Source of the DNA: Karalla daura
Lineage: Eukaryota; Chordata; Actinopteri; Chaetodontiformes; Leiognathidae
Reading direction: 5' to 3'
Length of the DNA: 64,000 nt
NCBI GenBank assembly: GCA_029224185.1
Contig: CM055200.1
Coordinates: 10,246,670 to 10,310,669 of the forward strand
In this document: in pieces, positions 1 to 13,692 of the stretch
How positions within the stretch are numbered: the stretch's first letter is position 1
How the letters are laid out: each line of letters starts with the position of its first letter
Program-made: the position numbers and the translations under genes
The notes under the pieces: generated by a model
What the model was told of the DNA's origin: nothing
Seen by the model: only the letters and a program-made list of their open reading frames with translations
Database searches by the model: none

Positions 1-1312
1 CGGTAAATAAAGAGAGCTGTCAGTCTACTGCGGGATGACAGTCTTTTCTCCATCTGACATTTAGATCGAGCACTGTGCTATCCAGAGATGGTTGCGATCA
101 GAGCAGGCAAATAACAGGGGCTCTCGATGTGGCAGTGACCTAATAATTAGTGCACAAACACCATCTGATTTCACATTTAGCTGAGCGCAGACCTGACAGG
201 TATGCATGGGGGACGGTCACACTGCAGAGGAACTCGAATGTGAGCTGGGCCTCGCTGGGTCACCCCCCCTACATCACTTATACCGTCACCCGTACTCCCC
301 ACCCCCTCCCAAAATCCTCAGGAACATCTCATACCGTTCTTAAACTCCTTTCTTGCCATTGGTCTGGCCTGATTTGTCACCGTTTTTAAGCATCTCTTCT
401 CCCCGGTGTAATCCACATTGGCTCGCGCCTCCTCCTTTCTTGATTTACCGTACCGCCCAATTACATGTACGTACTGTATTCTGACATCGCTTCAAATTGT
501 TTTCCGGGGTGTTAAGCCGTGGCAGATACAGTAATTGTGTCTCCTGTGCCCTGATGCAAAATGTCAGCACAACAAATGCACATCTTCTGTGGGCTGTGTA
601 TCTGTTGTCAGGTTTCGTGAGGGTCCAGGACGACCATTCGCCTGTGCCGGCAGTAATGAGAAATACATCTCATTATCTGAAGTGTTTCTCTTTAAAAGGA
701 GCACGATAACCTTTGACTGTTCCAGGCTCAGCCATTATTCACCTGTGATTAATGAATCATCACTTTCTCAACCGCATTCAGCACGCATATAAAAGCCGAA
801 ACTATTTTAGCTCCATAAAATCACGTCCAATGTTTACACCTCCAAGATTTGCCAACACGCCAGAGACACTGCCCTGAATACCGATTTAAGGAACACTATT
901 TTAAGACCTAGAATGACTATTAGTAACACATACAGCTCCCACTGGGCAAGGCTTAGGGTGGCTGAGATCCAGGTATGCTTAATGAGTTGTGGTCCTATGG
1001 CTTATCCAACAGTAATGTGCGATTAAAGCAGTGTAAAGTGAAGAGTAATATCTGGACGTGCTGCGTGCTCTCCAGAGAGACCCGCCTGCCCACATGGCTG
1101 TATCTGCTGGCTTACAGCACTCGATATTATTGATTACATGGCAATTGTGTCTGACTGGCCTTAACCTCAAAGGCACGCTTCTCTGAGGCGGCCAAATCTG
1201 GATTATCGCAGCGAATCAATGGCAGATTTCTGCCCGGCCCGGGCCCTCATGAAAAAGCCATCACTCATTAGCAGAGTGATCACAGACAGATTAGCAGACA
1301 TTTGGCCTCGTC

Positions 1313-1348
1313 AGGGAGGGAGGGAGGGAGCGAGGGAGGGAGGGAGGG
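1313..1348 (+). repeat. (GGGA)n tract, G-quadruplex candidate
   Basis: Eight consecutive GGG runs, mostly separated by a single A, with one AGC interruption. This satisfies the usual G3+N1-7 quadruplex pattern on the + strand. Confidence 0.85.
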
Positions 1349-2430
1349 CCGGCGCTGCTCTGATGAGCTGAGTAATGTCTTCCTTCCCGCCCTCTTGATC
1401 TCTTCATCTCCGGCATGATGTGACTCTCCGAAAGCCTTACTCAGCAGAGCCCGCCGCCGTGACAGGAGTGCAGTGTAAACGGGATGGTGTTGTGGGAGCG
1501 CGGAGCTTCCCGGGCGGACGCGATAATCAAAGTGGCGTGGCACAGCGAGGCCGAGGAAACTTCGCTGAGGCCGGGTCACGTGCTCATGGCCCGGCTGCTG
1601 ATGTTCTACTTTCTGAAAGTTGAGGCTGCAAAGTGTTCGGAGATAGGAGTTCAAGGTGACAGACACGTGACAACAGCTCCTGGAAAACACGGCAGCCAGC
1701 GAAGGCCCAGCATACTGTACTACCGCAAGCACTTGATGTTATTACAGATGTTAATACGGTGCCAAGACCAGCTCCTATCACAGCAGATCCCTGATTCACA
1801 AAGGCCAAGACACTTACTGTGCCTCACCTCGATGAGATTCATTTAACAGAAGAGAGAATTTTAACTTAATTTCTTCAAATCTTTCAACACAAAATGTTCA
1901 ACATCGACTATGATTATTGAATTTTCAAAAGAGATATCAATTATTATATTACTCAGCATTTATTGCATTGCCCAAGCTGGAGGAGGGATTCCCTCCTCCA
2001 TTGCTCTCCCTCCCGATGTTTCATTCATTTTTTCTCCTTTTCGGAGAGAGTTTTTTGTTATCTGAATTCAGAGTCTAAAGATAGCGCTGCACACTCAACA
2101 GGCCATAAAGCCCCTGGAGGAAAATGTGGACCATTCCTGCTCCTGTGTTTGTCCTTTATCTAACCAGCGTGATCTCGCTAAGATAAAGTATCTCTTCTAT
2201 CTAGGAGAGTCCTGGCGAACATATTGGGCTGTATAAATAAAAGTGCCTTGACGGGAGTCTCCTCTCCATAAACGATCACTAACTCCCTGCCAAGCCAACG
2301 GCGGAGATAGGCCATCGCAGGACACAAGCCAAGCCAAACAGTTCTTTCACTGTGCGCGCGACTGTCTTTGATCCCGGGCACACTGACAGTAACGCTAAAC
2401 ACTGTGTTGCGAGACAGGGAAGGAAGGTGG

Positions 2431-2479
2431 TGTGTGTGTGTGTGTGTGTGTGTGTGTAGGGGGGGGGGGGGGGGGGGGG
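2431..2479 (+). repeat. Composite microsatellite: (TG)13 then G21
   Basis: TG dinucleotides from 2431 to 2457, an A, then an uninterrupted run of 21 G at 2459-2479. A run this long is prone to length error in sequencing. The reverse complement has the same layout as the poly-C/(AC)n tract at 15682-15732. Confidence 0.95.
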
Positions 2480-2655
2480 TAGGGGGGCGTTTACACAGGA
2501 CCTGAGGAGATGGTAATTATCAGGAACAGGATGGGAGCGCTGCAAGGCGCCGCATTACAGCACGCTGTCACAAAACGCTTGAGCAGGCACAACTCATACA
2601 CACCCTGTCCTGTGTTGACCAACACCGTGACGTCTGTGCGTGTGTGTGTGGATGG

Positions 2656-2664
<9 letters not shown>

Positions 2665-2704
<40 letters not shown>
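2665..2704 (+). repeat. (AG)20 microsatellite
   Basis: Twenty uninterrupted AG units directly following a GATG/GAGAC lead-in. Confidence 0.97.
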
Positions 2705-2707
<3 letters not shown>

Positions 2708-2884
2708 TGGGGCCTGAGGGAGGGGCGGGGTTGATTAGTGTTCACTTGCAGTAAATAGCAGGGGAGCTCCTCCTGTGCGGCACACTGAGCCACAGCTGGG
2801 CGTGAGGCTGTGCTGCATTTGTCAGTGCATTAGGTGTATTGAAAAGCTGATTACAGACTGATGGCGCATCACTGCAGGTGACAC

Positions 2885-2906
2885 GCTGCTGCTGCTGCTG
2901 CTGCTG
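2885..2906 (+). repeat. (GCT)7 trinucleotide repeat
   Basis: Seven GCT units (CAG type on the other strand) in non-coding sequence. Confidence 0.9.
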
Positions 2907-3781
2907 ACAGATAGCAAACAGATAAATTCCCATGCAGACAGTCCGTCATGGACCAGACGAGATTATGAGAGGTGTTCAGTGTGGGCGCCTCCAGAGCCCA
3001 ACGATCTCCTGCTGCACGCGCGATAAAAGGCCGATGTGAATGAGATTAATGCCGTGCTGATTGCTGAGCTGCCGGAATATCAGTGCGGCAGTGTTAGCTG
3101 AAGTACACAATCAAATAATGCAAAATAATGCTAATTCACATCCGCCGCGTTGGTTGGTGATGAATGAGTGGAGCCTTGACAACCAGAAGCCAAACAATTC
3201 TCTATTATTTAGTGTCTAATTATGTGTCAGATGCAAGTTGTCCTTTACAGATGAGAGCTGAGTGCTTCGTGATTCCAGACAGTGAGCGATGAACCCGGCC
3301 TGGCTCCGTTTTTACAGGTCTCAACATTCCTCACCTCTGCGCCGCTCTCAGCCACGTGTTAAACGGGAACAACCACTAATCTCCCAGATTCTGTGGCGAG
3401 CGGGCCAAACGCCTGTTAATCTGCTATAATAGCGACGGGCGAGCGCAGTGTGTTATATTAATTAGGTAGGGACGAAGTTAACGCCGTTTCGCTCAAACAG
3501 TTAGTGTTCATCGATTGCGTGCGGAAGCGGTGAGAGGGTGCTGTCGAACGAAGGATTTACGTGGTAAACAGAACCTGCAACGAGAGGTGTGTAGGACAGA
3601 GGCGGCGGGGCTCGCTGCTTTCTGCCTGAGTGCAGGCTGACACAACAATCTTAGCTCTCTGATTTTAGGCTTTTAGTGCTGTTGTGGACAAATTGCGGTG
3701 AGAACATAATGATACACTGCACGACTTTTTCCTTCTCATCCATCCGCTGATAAAAACAGCACAGATCAATACACTGTCATG

Positions 3782-3814
3782 CCCCCCACCCCACCCCACC
3801 CCCCGCCCCCCGCC
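3782..3814 (-). repeat. C-run tract, minus-strand G-quadruplex / i-motif candidate
   Basis: Five runs of four to six C separated by single A or G bases. The G-rich complement meets the usual quadruplex pattern. Confidence 0.8.
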
Positions 3815-6800
3815 GTTTTACTTCGCTCTACTTTTATTTTACTGGATCTGAATGCGTGCGGCTTTGTCCTTTTTACACGCAGACAGCTTAGAACTGCTTT
3901 TATGAGACAACGAGATGTATTGTTAATGAGATCCCCCTGTTTTATATTGTAATCACAGCATTGGCAAACTATTCATACCCATGTTTATTAGCCTCAACTC
4001 TCCAGCAGCCTGCGATTCCTCCCTCCATCCTCAATAAAACATTATGCCAGTAAACAAATTCACAGCCTCCATAATATGAACTGATTGCCTCTTCCCGAAA
4101 TTTTGATGTCAGTCTTAAAATGCCCGTTTCTTTGCCAGGCTTTCTTTTCACTTGGCCATTATTCGCTGCAATGAGCTTGGCAGAGTCGTCCCGGCAGAGG
4201 CCCGTGTGTATATCAGACAACATAAACACAGACAGCTGTGTCAGAGGGCAGCCGATAGCCTGCAGAGACTCATTCATCTCCTTTTGTCTCCCTCTTTGTT
4301 AGAGCGCAGTCGTTCCGTCCGGCCAACAGCTGACTGCCTCTATCCCTCCTAAAAGATCAAAACACACCATTTAGTAGCTCCTCTCCGGCACCGATGACCT
4401 TTGCTTCGCAACACTTCACCTCTCTCCTCCTTCAGGCCCGCCGGCCCTCTCTCTTCATCTGCATTGTCTCCGGTCCCGGCCCGTCTCCCCCCTCGTCCGT
4501 CTCAGCCCCGCTTCAGGCCGGCTTTCCATGCGTGAATACCAACAACGAGGATTTGTCACACAACAAAGCTGCCATTAAATTGCTGTTTTGTTTGTTTTAC
4601 ATGGCGCGGTTTATTTTCAGGGGGGGATATGACTCGATATGGCAAGTGCTAGCGGCTTAGATAGGAATCCCACATGTTTAAACTGTGAGAAATAAAAGGC
4701 CTCCATCACGTCCTGCAGAAAATTTCAATTTTCCAAATTCTCCTCCCGTAATGATTTCACACAATATTGAGTCAAAAAAGGGACACAAGGATTAGGAGCA
4801 ATAGGCGACAAAAGATTATAGTGGATGTTTTAGCTCTAGGCCCAACTGTTAAGGAAATCGCCTTTTCTAAAAAAAGCAGTCCATGATTAGATCTGTTGGG
4901 AGCATTTCGCACGAAGTCACAAATTTAGAAAAGCCTGGATTCACATCCATAAAGCCAGCAATGGGCACAAGGCTGATATTCTACCTGCAATACAACTGGC
5001 TGAACAGGAAGAAAAAAAAATCATCTTCTCAGTGCTCCCTCCTCTCCAACCTGTTTTCTGCAGTTCTGCCCGACTGCCTCGGCTGATTTAATGACCAGCA
5101 CAGCCGGACCAGCACAGAGAAGGGTGCAGAAATGGGAACGGGTGGGGGAGGCGTGCAATGATCATAATTGCAAGTACCAGAGAAGTTGTGTTGAAGGCAA
5201 AAAGCTGTTGAGGGGGGAGGGGGGTAAAGTATAAAATTGACATTTCCGGTCTGTGAATTGTGTCAAAAAGCTGTCACGTAGCGCCCGGCCTTCTCAAAGT
5301 GCAGCTGGACACCGCACTGCCAGCACTGCACACTGGACACAGCCCGGAAAAAACTTCAGCCAATCTAGGTGCAAAGAGGATGATAAAATGGCATTTTGAG
5401 GGATTTGAAACATTTGGAAAGAAGCATGGAGATGAGCCATCAGAGGTACTTATTGCAGGTAGACCTGTATCCACAGCTTGGGCTGAGGCACAGCTGATCA
5501 TATCAACCCCAATGAGATGCTTCACTCAAACACCAGCCACTTGTACAGTGCACGTTCCTGTTCCACATTTTTACCTTTCTTCAATTTTACAACACTGCCA
5601 CCTTTCTAGTGCCCAGACCTTGCTCTGAGCCGTCCAGTGGAGTCCCTGTATCTGCGCTTCACTCCTCCATCCATCCCTCATACCGCCTTTCATTTGGCCT
5701 GTCAGTCAAGGTGTCCATCAGATATGGACTCTCCAGTTAACTGCTTTTTTTCCCTTCCTTCTCCCATTTTTTTATGTATTCAGGGAGAGTGACAGACCCT
5801 CAGAGCGGGGATCAGTCAGAGGCGGTCTTCCCCACAAACAGCATGGGCAACAGGAGTTGCACTCCAGGTTATTATACACTTACTATGAAATATAAATGCG
5901 TTTTTGCAAAAACCTTTCACCCACTGATTTTTTCCCCCTCAGATGTATATTTGGCTCAAACTCGGGTCCAAGGGCCTGAAGGATCTAGACGTGGCTATAT
6001 CCCTGACTTTGGGGGTCGCAGTCCACTTTATTTCAGTTTTTGGCATCCGTCTGACATTGCCTCACTTGGGACTGTTGCGTCGATCATTGCTGTTCTTTGG
6101 TCTGTCAGAATTCAGCCCGAGTAGAAACATCATCTCCTCCGGGACCACAACTACCACATTATTCTGATTTTGTAGAGTCAACCTGAAGCGGACTGTTGCA
6201 CTCTGTGCCACAGAATAACACTTGATTAGTCGGAAATGTCTGCTCAATGTTTTATGTAAACAGTCAAAATTGCGATTATTTTGCATAATGTCAAACATTT
6301 TCGGGCTTCAAAATTGCAGGTTAAAGTTTGGATAAACTTAAAAGCCTTTTTGCAAAGTCAAGCAGCATTGGCCTTCAATAAATGAGGTACATTTGCCTTG
6401 ATGACAGAATATAGCTTAATGCTGCACATCTTCATTCAGAATTAATACTGTGGTGCTTTCACTAAATCTGTCACATTATCTCTTTTTTTTTTAAGTGACA
6501 CCAGGAGGAAATTTAGAAAAAAAATTCTCTCTGCAAAGTCATTGTTGCCTCAGCTCTGTGGATGGAGACTAAACACAACATGAAAGAACTGATGGCCAGT
6601 GACAGGATCCACTCTGAGCTGCTCTCCGAGGCTCAGCCTGAGCTCAGCCTCGCTCTGGGTCCAGCTCATCCCCCCGTTCTGCGTTCAGGTGACACATGAA
6701 TAAGTAAAGGTGCACCGTGGCGCTTCCCAGCCGCCGCCGGGGCTACCTGAGATAACAGCGCACACCTGACACCTCTGAAGGCATCCAGGCAGCCAGGCAT

Positions 6801-7110
6801 CCAGGCAGCCGGGCAGCCAGGGCTGCAGCCTGTCAGCCTCCTTCCTGCTGCTCCCTCAGCCTCGGCAACACAGCAACAGTTGGAGACGCGCATCTCCAAC
6901 AGAGCAGCACAGCAGCGCAGAGCAGCCTGGCTGATCAGCTGATTACCGATAATCGATCGGGTCCCGACTGCTCAGCAGTCACGCAACTACTTCTGAAACT
7001 CACAGCCGCGAGAATTCACAGGTGCGCAGAGGACAGGTGAGCGCAAAAAAAAAGTGGCGAATTACGCACCGTGCGCAGTGTGGACACGTCTCAGGCGCAC
7101 ATTAACGCGC

Positions 7111-7144
7111 GCACACACACACATACATACACACACACACACAC
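7111..7144 (+). repeat. (CA)n microsatellite with CATA interruption
   Basis: CA repeat interrupted by two CATA units around 7123-7130. Confidence 0.95.
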
Positions 7145-7301
7145 GATAGGAATGGAATGGAGAGCTGCAGAGCCCAGCACAGCATGTCATCACCTCACCG
7201 TCCTACCTTTCCTCGTCCGCGTCCGTCGCTGGCTGAGCGCCTTCAGCTCCGACTCCTGGTCCCGCTGTGACGCGTTACCAAGTATCTGCTCACCCCCCCA
7301 C

Positions 7302-7370
7302 ACTCTTTCTCTCCCTCTCTCTCTCTCTCTCCCTCCCTCTCCTCCCCTCTCCTCCCTCCCTCACCCACTC
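7302..7370 (+). repeat. CT-rich pyrimidine tract
   Basis: Nearly pure pyrimidine stretch with (CT)n core at 7311-7330 followed by CCT/CTCC units. Confidence 0.85.
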
Positions 7371-7525
7371 CACTCTGTCTCTCCAGTGAAGCTTTTTTCT
7401 CTCACCACCACCACCACCGCCCTGGTCACTGCAGACTGCCACTGCAACATCCAGCCCCAAGTAATCCTTCACTTGCTCACAGGTCCAGCACAATGTCCTG
7501 CATCACATACCCCCACCCACCCCCC

Positions 7526-7563
7526 GCACACACACACACACGCACACACACACACACGCACAC
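7526..7563 (+). repeat. (CA)n microsatellite
   Basis: CA repeat with two CGCA interruptions, after a C-rich lead-in. Confidence 0.93.
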
Positions 7564-8969
7564 CTGCATGAGTAATTCTCACAGGTGCATCCTCGCAGGT
7601 TTTAAATGTCACCACTGAGCGATTTGACTCGACTTTTCCTGACAGTTTATAATAAAACGCTACAAAGCCTGTGTAATCTTGAATATTGTTTGGTCGAATT
7701 TCCAGGTGTAGTTTATACATGGCAGGGCCCCCGCTACCTTGTGACAGTGAAAAATGTAAAATAATTAGGCCGAGATGTGTTCACAAATCACTTGCGAGCT
7801 TCCCGGAAGATGGCTGAATTCACAGAGATTAAAGAGATCTATTTACGAGTCTTGTAAATAAGCTTATGAGCTAATATATGGCACAGATTACATTTGAAAC
7901 CCATTATTTTGCCACAGAGGTCATGGATCAGCAGGGCGATAGCCGGTGTCATAGCGCCCCCCTGTGTTTATCACAAGGACTGCAAAGTTATAGTACCCGC
8001 AACATGTACTGCACACAGCATCTGAGCAGTCAGTTCACAGGCTGAATGAAAGGGGCCCGCGACCTTATGGACGTGATATCACTAAAATAAGATATTTGAA
8101 CTAAAATAACTACAAAGAAAGTTCCCTGTAAGATTGGTTACAGTATATTATTACTTACTGATGAGTGTCTTGCCTAAGTTTCTTAAAGCATAAATGAGAC
8201 AATTAGTTCCTCTCAGACTCACACATGTGGCAATCTAGTCTCTAGGTCGACCTCAATGCATGTTTCTGCACTATCGTATGGGAAGGAAACAACAAAAACC
8301 CTTGGTCTACGTTTGCATGCATAGTAAACAGCATCTTTTTAAAGGACAGGACTTAACATCCAAGGTATGAGAACATGCACTAAAATGTTGCAATACTGGG
8401 TTGTTTCCTTAATATTTTGTTAATGATTAGTTTACATTGGTGACTGTGGTTGTGTGTACTTAAGCCTCCGGACAGCAAAAATTTGACTTTCATTCTCGTT
8501 TAACTAGACAAGATTTAGAAATGCCGCAGCACTTGGTTATATAAGCAGACGGGGAAATTCCTTCACTAGTTCAGATTGGACAAAAAATACTGTTGAATGC
8601 CGCAGGGATAGTGTATGTTTTATTAATAACGGAATATCTTATAAATTCTGAGAGCGCAAGCGTATCACATCCTTTCTGTTCAGCTTCTCATGCTGACTGA
8701 GGTAGATGTCTCCTTTTCAGATAATAGTATCTTTTTTTTTGTTTGTGCGTATAATCTTGTGTTGTTGAAACTTTGACTTTTTCTAAACTTTATTTAAAAA
8801 CATTACAGTTTATCACCTTGCTAACATGTTTCTGCCCATTCCCGACTCCGCTGCTTCTTTTATAGGAATACACTCTCAAAGCAAGAACGAGCGCGCATGT
8901 TTACCTGGAAGAAGGTAGAGATGTAACATCTTCAATACAAACCAATAGAAACTAAATAGTTTACTCACA

Positions 8970-9370
8970 GTGCTGCCACTTTTGTCCGTTTTCCACTACA
9001 TGGTCCCAACACCGCCACTGGATGTACTCCACGGGCTTGGCACGATTCGCCTGTACTCGGCATGTCCTTTTCCGTTACTTCTGGTGCCTCCTCGACGTGG
9101 GCGGGGTCGCCATAGCACGGCGGCGCAAAACCGTAAAACGTCGCCTCATACGCCTCATGCACGAGAACGTTCATTAATAATGCAGGATCACGAGACGTTA
9201 TTAAGAAGTCCGTCAGGAGCCGCGGCAACTCACCTGGAACTACCCGCTGCGTTTTTAAATATGCCGGGTTTTGCCGAGCACGAGCGCTCGTGACGACCGC
9301 TCTGGCCAATGAGCGACAGGCAGCGTGTTGACGTCACATTTGGGTCACTTCATCGGAGCAGATACCAAAA
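8970..9370. mobile_element. Possible non-autonomous DNA transposon, CpG-rich
   Basis: Starts near the phrase CCGTTTTCCACTACATGG, which resembles the ends of short PIF/Harbinger-type elements common in fish (from memory). The block is visibly richer in CpG than its flanks. I could not find a matching inverted terminal repeat on the right, so boundaries and family are uncertain. The open frames within it, on both strands, are probably chance products of its composition. Confidence 0.3.
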
Positions 9371-10290
9371 TGAGGCCTGCTTGGTGCGACCTCACAGCAA
9401 GCAGGGCTAAATGTAAGGTAAGTTGTCTGAAAATCATGAAAATGTGTATCAACTTGTTGGGGTATATCATAACAGTAGACAAGTTATTTATGTACTTTGA
9501 TTTTTAAGATTGTCGACACTTTAGGCAGTAATGGCTGCATGTGAATGATATAAAAAAATCGAATTTCTGTTAATTTGTTTAAAATGCTGCAATTTCTTTT
9601 CTAGAAATACTGCAACTCAAAGTGCGTATTGTCATGTGCATGAATAAGCAGACAACGCTTCCCTGTAAAATAAAATCATAAAAATAGCTTCTTCGCAGAA
9701 TAGGTGAGCAACATTGAATTATGTGCCAAAAATATATATAAATAGCATGCACTGCAAACTTTTCTAGTTTATATATGTAATTGTATATACATTATATTTG
9801 GGCAGAAACATCAGCAGCAACATTTGACCTGGGGCTTTATAAGACCATTATGTAATGACATTCTTGCTGATAAATTCAGGATATAGTTTTCCAGTGTTCA
9901 AGTTTTGTAACTGAACGCTGTGCCAGCCTCTACTCATCTCTGTTCCATCCCCTGCTACTCATCCTCTATATCCTCTGCTGCAAAGGATATGTGGATGAGG
10001 ATTCAAAAATGATATTCTGCTGCTCTCTGGTGGATGTTTCACTCAACCACAAGCACAATAGTGGTCAACAGGAGCAGGATCCATGCCTTACACACACAGG
10101 CTTTGCATTGGCACTTGAATGCAGGGGATATTTTACACCTTTTTCAATCAGATAATTGACCTGTATTTCCTAATCAAAGTGTTTGTGTTCTATGTCCTTA
10201 TTAATCAGCATTCATTTAGTTTGGCTGTCAGTAGGAGTATGCAGTACCAAGTATACATGCAAGTGGAGAGTGGCTTATCAGGTATTTCTG

Positions 10291-10308
10291 ATTCAATTCA
10301 ATTCAATT
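10291..10308 (+). repeat. (ATTCA)n short tandem repeat
   Basis: Three and a half tandem ATTCA units. Confidence 0.85.
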
Positions 10309-12299
10309 GTTAAGATTAACAATTTTATGGAACTGTGTTTGCAAAAGTTAATTTCATGTGACTTTGCTTAAGTCAGCAAACTGGAATAACACAACAATTA
10401 GAATGTAATGTCAATGTCAACACACGATTGCATTCCTCTCATTCAGCTTTATGTATTGATTTCCTACATGTTTCCACAAACACTTTCCTCAACAAAATCA
10501 TAATATCCATTTTGTCTTATGTAGGTCTCCATATTCCGCATCTTATTACCCAGGTGTAATGAACAACATCAATCAGGTGTCACAGTAAACGACCTGCCAT
10601 TCACAGTGCAGAGGGCCTGGAGCTGAACCGGGGTGTGCTTTACCTGTGCCTTACCATCTCCTGCCGTAGCTGTTTAGTTTAGACATTGTAAGAGTAGCGT
10701 TCCTCTAGATTCTCCCACAGTGACACGATAAATGTTTAGTCATTAGCGATGAGTCTGCCTCACTTAAACTTTCACAAGCCTGCAATGTGAAAACATTACA
10801 TCAATATCTCATCATATCACAGCATTCTCTTCTTGTAAAAAGGCCTGCACTTTAAGCGCATTTATTTCCTCATATTCATTGTGGATAAACAGTCTCTCTG
10901 GGCTTTAAGATGTATGGCTCCCAGGTCTCCAGCATCTTTATATGAAATTCAGCGGCAGTGCCAGAGAGCCTGAGTAATGCCACTTGGCTGGAACCACACA
11001 AACCACAAAAATGAGAGTCCGTGCTAAATATCAGTATTTATCTGCAGAACTGTGTTCTGACAGTAAAAACATTTGATTATGACAAAAAAAAATCCAAACT
11101 GGTCACATTTGGCTTTCAGGGACGGTTATATGTGTGGAAAACAAACCAGAAATTGTTGCATCAGTTTGAGATTAATTCATTTTTCGCTTTAAGATCATAA
11201 GGCTGAGACCCTGACGAGCAACAATCCTCCAACATCTTTCACATTGTTTTTATGTGCTGTCCCCTGAAACCTGCTCCGACATCAAACAGTTTCATCTTTA
11301 CACAGTGCCCGTGTTTTGAGCTGCGTGGTGTTTTGCTAATGACTTCCCAGCTGTCATCTGGAAGTCACTGGTGCCAAACTGGGCATGAGGATGAAGACTG
11401 CTCAGCTTCTCTCACTGGCAGAGCCAATGGCAGCTTCCCCCCGGCACTCGTGAATAGCCAGACAATGGCTGGCCGGGCTTAATGTGCAGCCCTATTTGTT
11501 ACCTAACACCTTTGGAAGGACTCGCCGCAGGAAGATGCCAAGCAGCACTCAAGCATCCCATCATTCTTCTCTGCTGGAGGCGTAGCTTCTGCCTGCTGGG
11601 GCGGTTCAGAGCCACAGATAGACGGACGGCTTATTGCTGAGACAATGAAAGTGTTTCTGAGGACGAGAGCCGATACAGAGCGCAGCGGGGGAGCCCTGGA
11701 GGGAGGGCTTATTGACTCTGCTAGAATGGCACATGGAACTGAGAGTCATGACGGAAAAAAAAAAAAAGCGGAAGAAAGCCAACGTCAGGTGAATGTTTAC
11801 ATGGAGAGAATATTGACTTGAGCCGTGCAGGCGTCTTGCATTGAAGACATTGTGATGTGTCGCAGCGGGAAAAGCACCGGCGTAATTAAACACATTAGCG
11901 ATGGCTGAGTTCCATTTAGCTGCTACAGCATCGGGGCAGAGGTGAGGCGGATGTTGCTCACTGGGACACCTGAAGAGAGCGTGATTAATGAGATTATTAA
12001 TCATACAGGAGGCACAGTGGTGACAGTTCTGTGGCTCTCATCTACGTCAGAGTGCGATAGATTTATTTACCCTACCCACATTACAGGCTATTCTCTATGT
12101 GTATGGTAGTAAAAGAACAGGTTCCCATTGGTGTCTTATTCCACGCGCTTGTCATATTTAGCAGTTGTGCATTGAATTGACTTCCTCAGCCAAAACTCAT
12201 AAGTCATCACCTGTTTATTTAAGGTAACTGATGATCATCCAGGGTTCAATTTTAAAAGCTCTTAACCTCATGATCGGGCTACAGGGATTTCCTGTGACT

Positions 12300-12495
12300 A
12301 CTCAGAGTAATGAGGTCACCAGTTTGAATTCCTGTAGGGGGCTTTTCTATGTTGACTTTACACCCTTTTTCCAGTTATCACCCACGGTCCAAAAACATGC
12401 ATTGATTCAACTCTCACTTCGATGTGAATGTGAAAGTGAACGGTGTGTCTGCCTTTGTGCTGTGTGAGCTGGCTAGGCACCAGCACACCCCGGAG
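12300..12495 (+). repeat. Degenerate L2-type LINE/SINE 3'-tail fragment
   Basis: Ordered matches to the common fish LINE tail: a GGTCACCAGTTTGAATTCC-like start, GGTCCAAAAACATGCAT, TGTGAATGTGAAAGTGAA, then a GTGTGAGCTGGC block near the end. Several steps are mutated or deleted, so the copy is old. Family assignment is from memory. Confidence 0.6.
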
Positions 12496-12742
12496 ATACC
12501 TCATAACCTGTAGTTTATAATACAGCCAAGAATCTGCAGTCTTTTTCCTAAAATTGTAAAAGAAGTCCACAAAAGGCTCCAACAATGCTGTGCTGTCTGT
12601 GCAGCTCCATTAACGTGACGCAGTTCACATCATAAATGCAACAGCATTATGGAGCCTTATTATGGAGTTTGGTCTTTTTTTCCCTCCTCTGTCTTTATAA
12701 GTGCTCTCAAACCAGCTTTAAAGTTTCAAACTGACACCTATA

Positions 12743-12767
12743 TGTGTGTGTGTGGGTGGGTGGGGGG
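12743..12767 (+). repeat. TG repeat grading into G runs
   Basis: (TG)n followed by GGGTGGGTGGGGGG, a borderline quadruplex candidate. Confidence 0.85.
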
Positions 12768-12881
12768 TTAATAAAAGTCAGTTAAAGTGAATTACTGTTG
12801 TTATTGTCTACTCTATACGCCGGCTAGAATTTCAATATTAGTCCATTTCATAATAATAAAAGAGGCTGGGCTTGGGAGTGA

Positions 12882-12894
12882 GGGGGGGGGGGGG
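12882..12894 (+). repeat. G13 homopolymer
   Basis: Thirteen consecutive G bases. Confidence 0.95.
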
Positions 12895-13692
12895 TACAAG
12901 ATGAGGCAAAAGGAAAAAGTTGAAGGTTTAGAGATGCAGTGAGTGAAGAAGAGATCAAGAAGCTCTCATTCAGAGGTCTGAGGGAACAGAGCTGGAAAAA
13001 TTATCTTCTCAAAGGCATTTATTTTAAAGAATTGTGAGAACGACCCTACAAAACATCCGGTATCAGGTTATACAGTCGGCTTATTAAATGTTATCCTCTT
13101 AGGACGATGTCTCAGTACACACAGTGATGAGTGATACATGGCTTATATAATGTTGAGTTGGATTACTTTCACCTCTGTTGCCTTTACTGTACATCGTTAC
13201 CACACACTTAACATCTCTATTTGAGCTGAAATATATGCACAGTCTCCAGATATTGGACAAGGATTTTAACGGAAGGCAAATAGAAATCAAAGAACTCCTT
13301 AATGCGCAAAATTCAAAAGCTGTCTCTACCATGACAGCCTCATGTGTGAGTAAAGCTGCCTTAATGATGAAACCTCAAACACTCCCAACTCCAATCCTGA
13401 AGAGCCACCTCTGAGTGAGAAATTGTGAAAACCAGTGGGATGGGGAAACACAGAAGGAAAGAAATCTATATCCGAGTATGGACAACTCATTTTCAACATC
13501 AAAGGGCTTATAATAGAAATGGAATAATCAAAAGACTTCCCAGATTTAATAATTAATTGTACTTGAGCTGGCTGATGTCATGCATCCTGTAAAGCAATTC
13601 AGATTTGAAAATGACCTCCATAGAGTTTCAGTTACACGGTGGCCTTCAGGGGAGCCTTATTTTCCAGTTTGCCGCATGATTTTCCGAGTAAC

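Larger units (their letters stand above)
1..8964. other. 5' intergenic region, no supported gene
   Basis: Mostly unique-looking, non-coding sequence of mixed composition. Open frames are short and none shows a recognisable family. Identifiable items are the simple repeats and G/C tracts listed separately. Some stretches, for example 640-800 and 3100-3500, contain clustered ATTA/TAAT cores of the sort seen in conserved enhancers near developmental genes; without alignment this is only a suspicion. The 6600-7580 stretch is relatively GC-rich with CA and CT arrays but shows no splice-joined coding. Confidence 0.5.

Noticed and set aside
5774..6167. Overlapping + strand open frames with hydrophobic stretches
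   Set aside because: No recognisable domain, no matching splice partners, ordinary composition; likely chance.
7071..7571. 166-codon open frame rich in His/Thr and Ser/Leu/Pro
   Set aside because: Explained by CA and CT microsatellites translated in frame.
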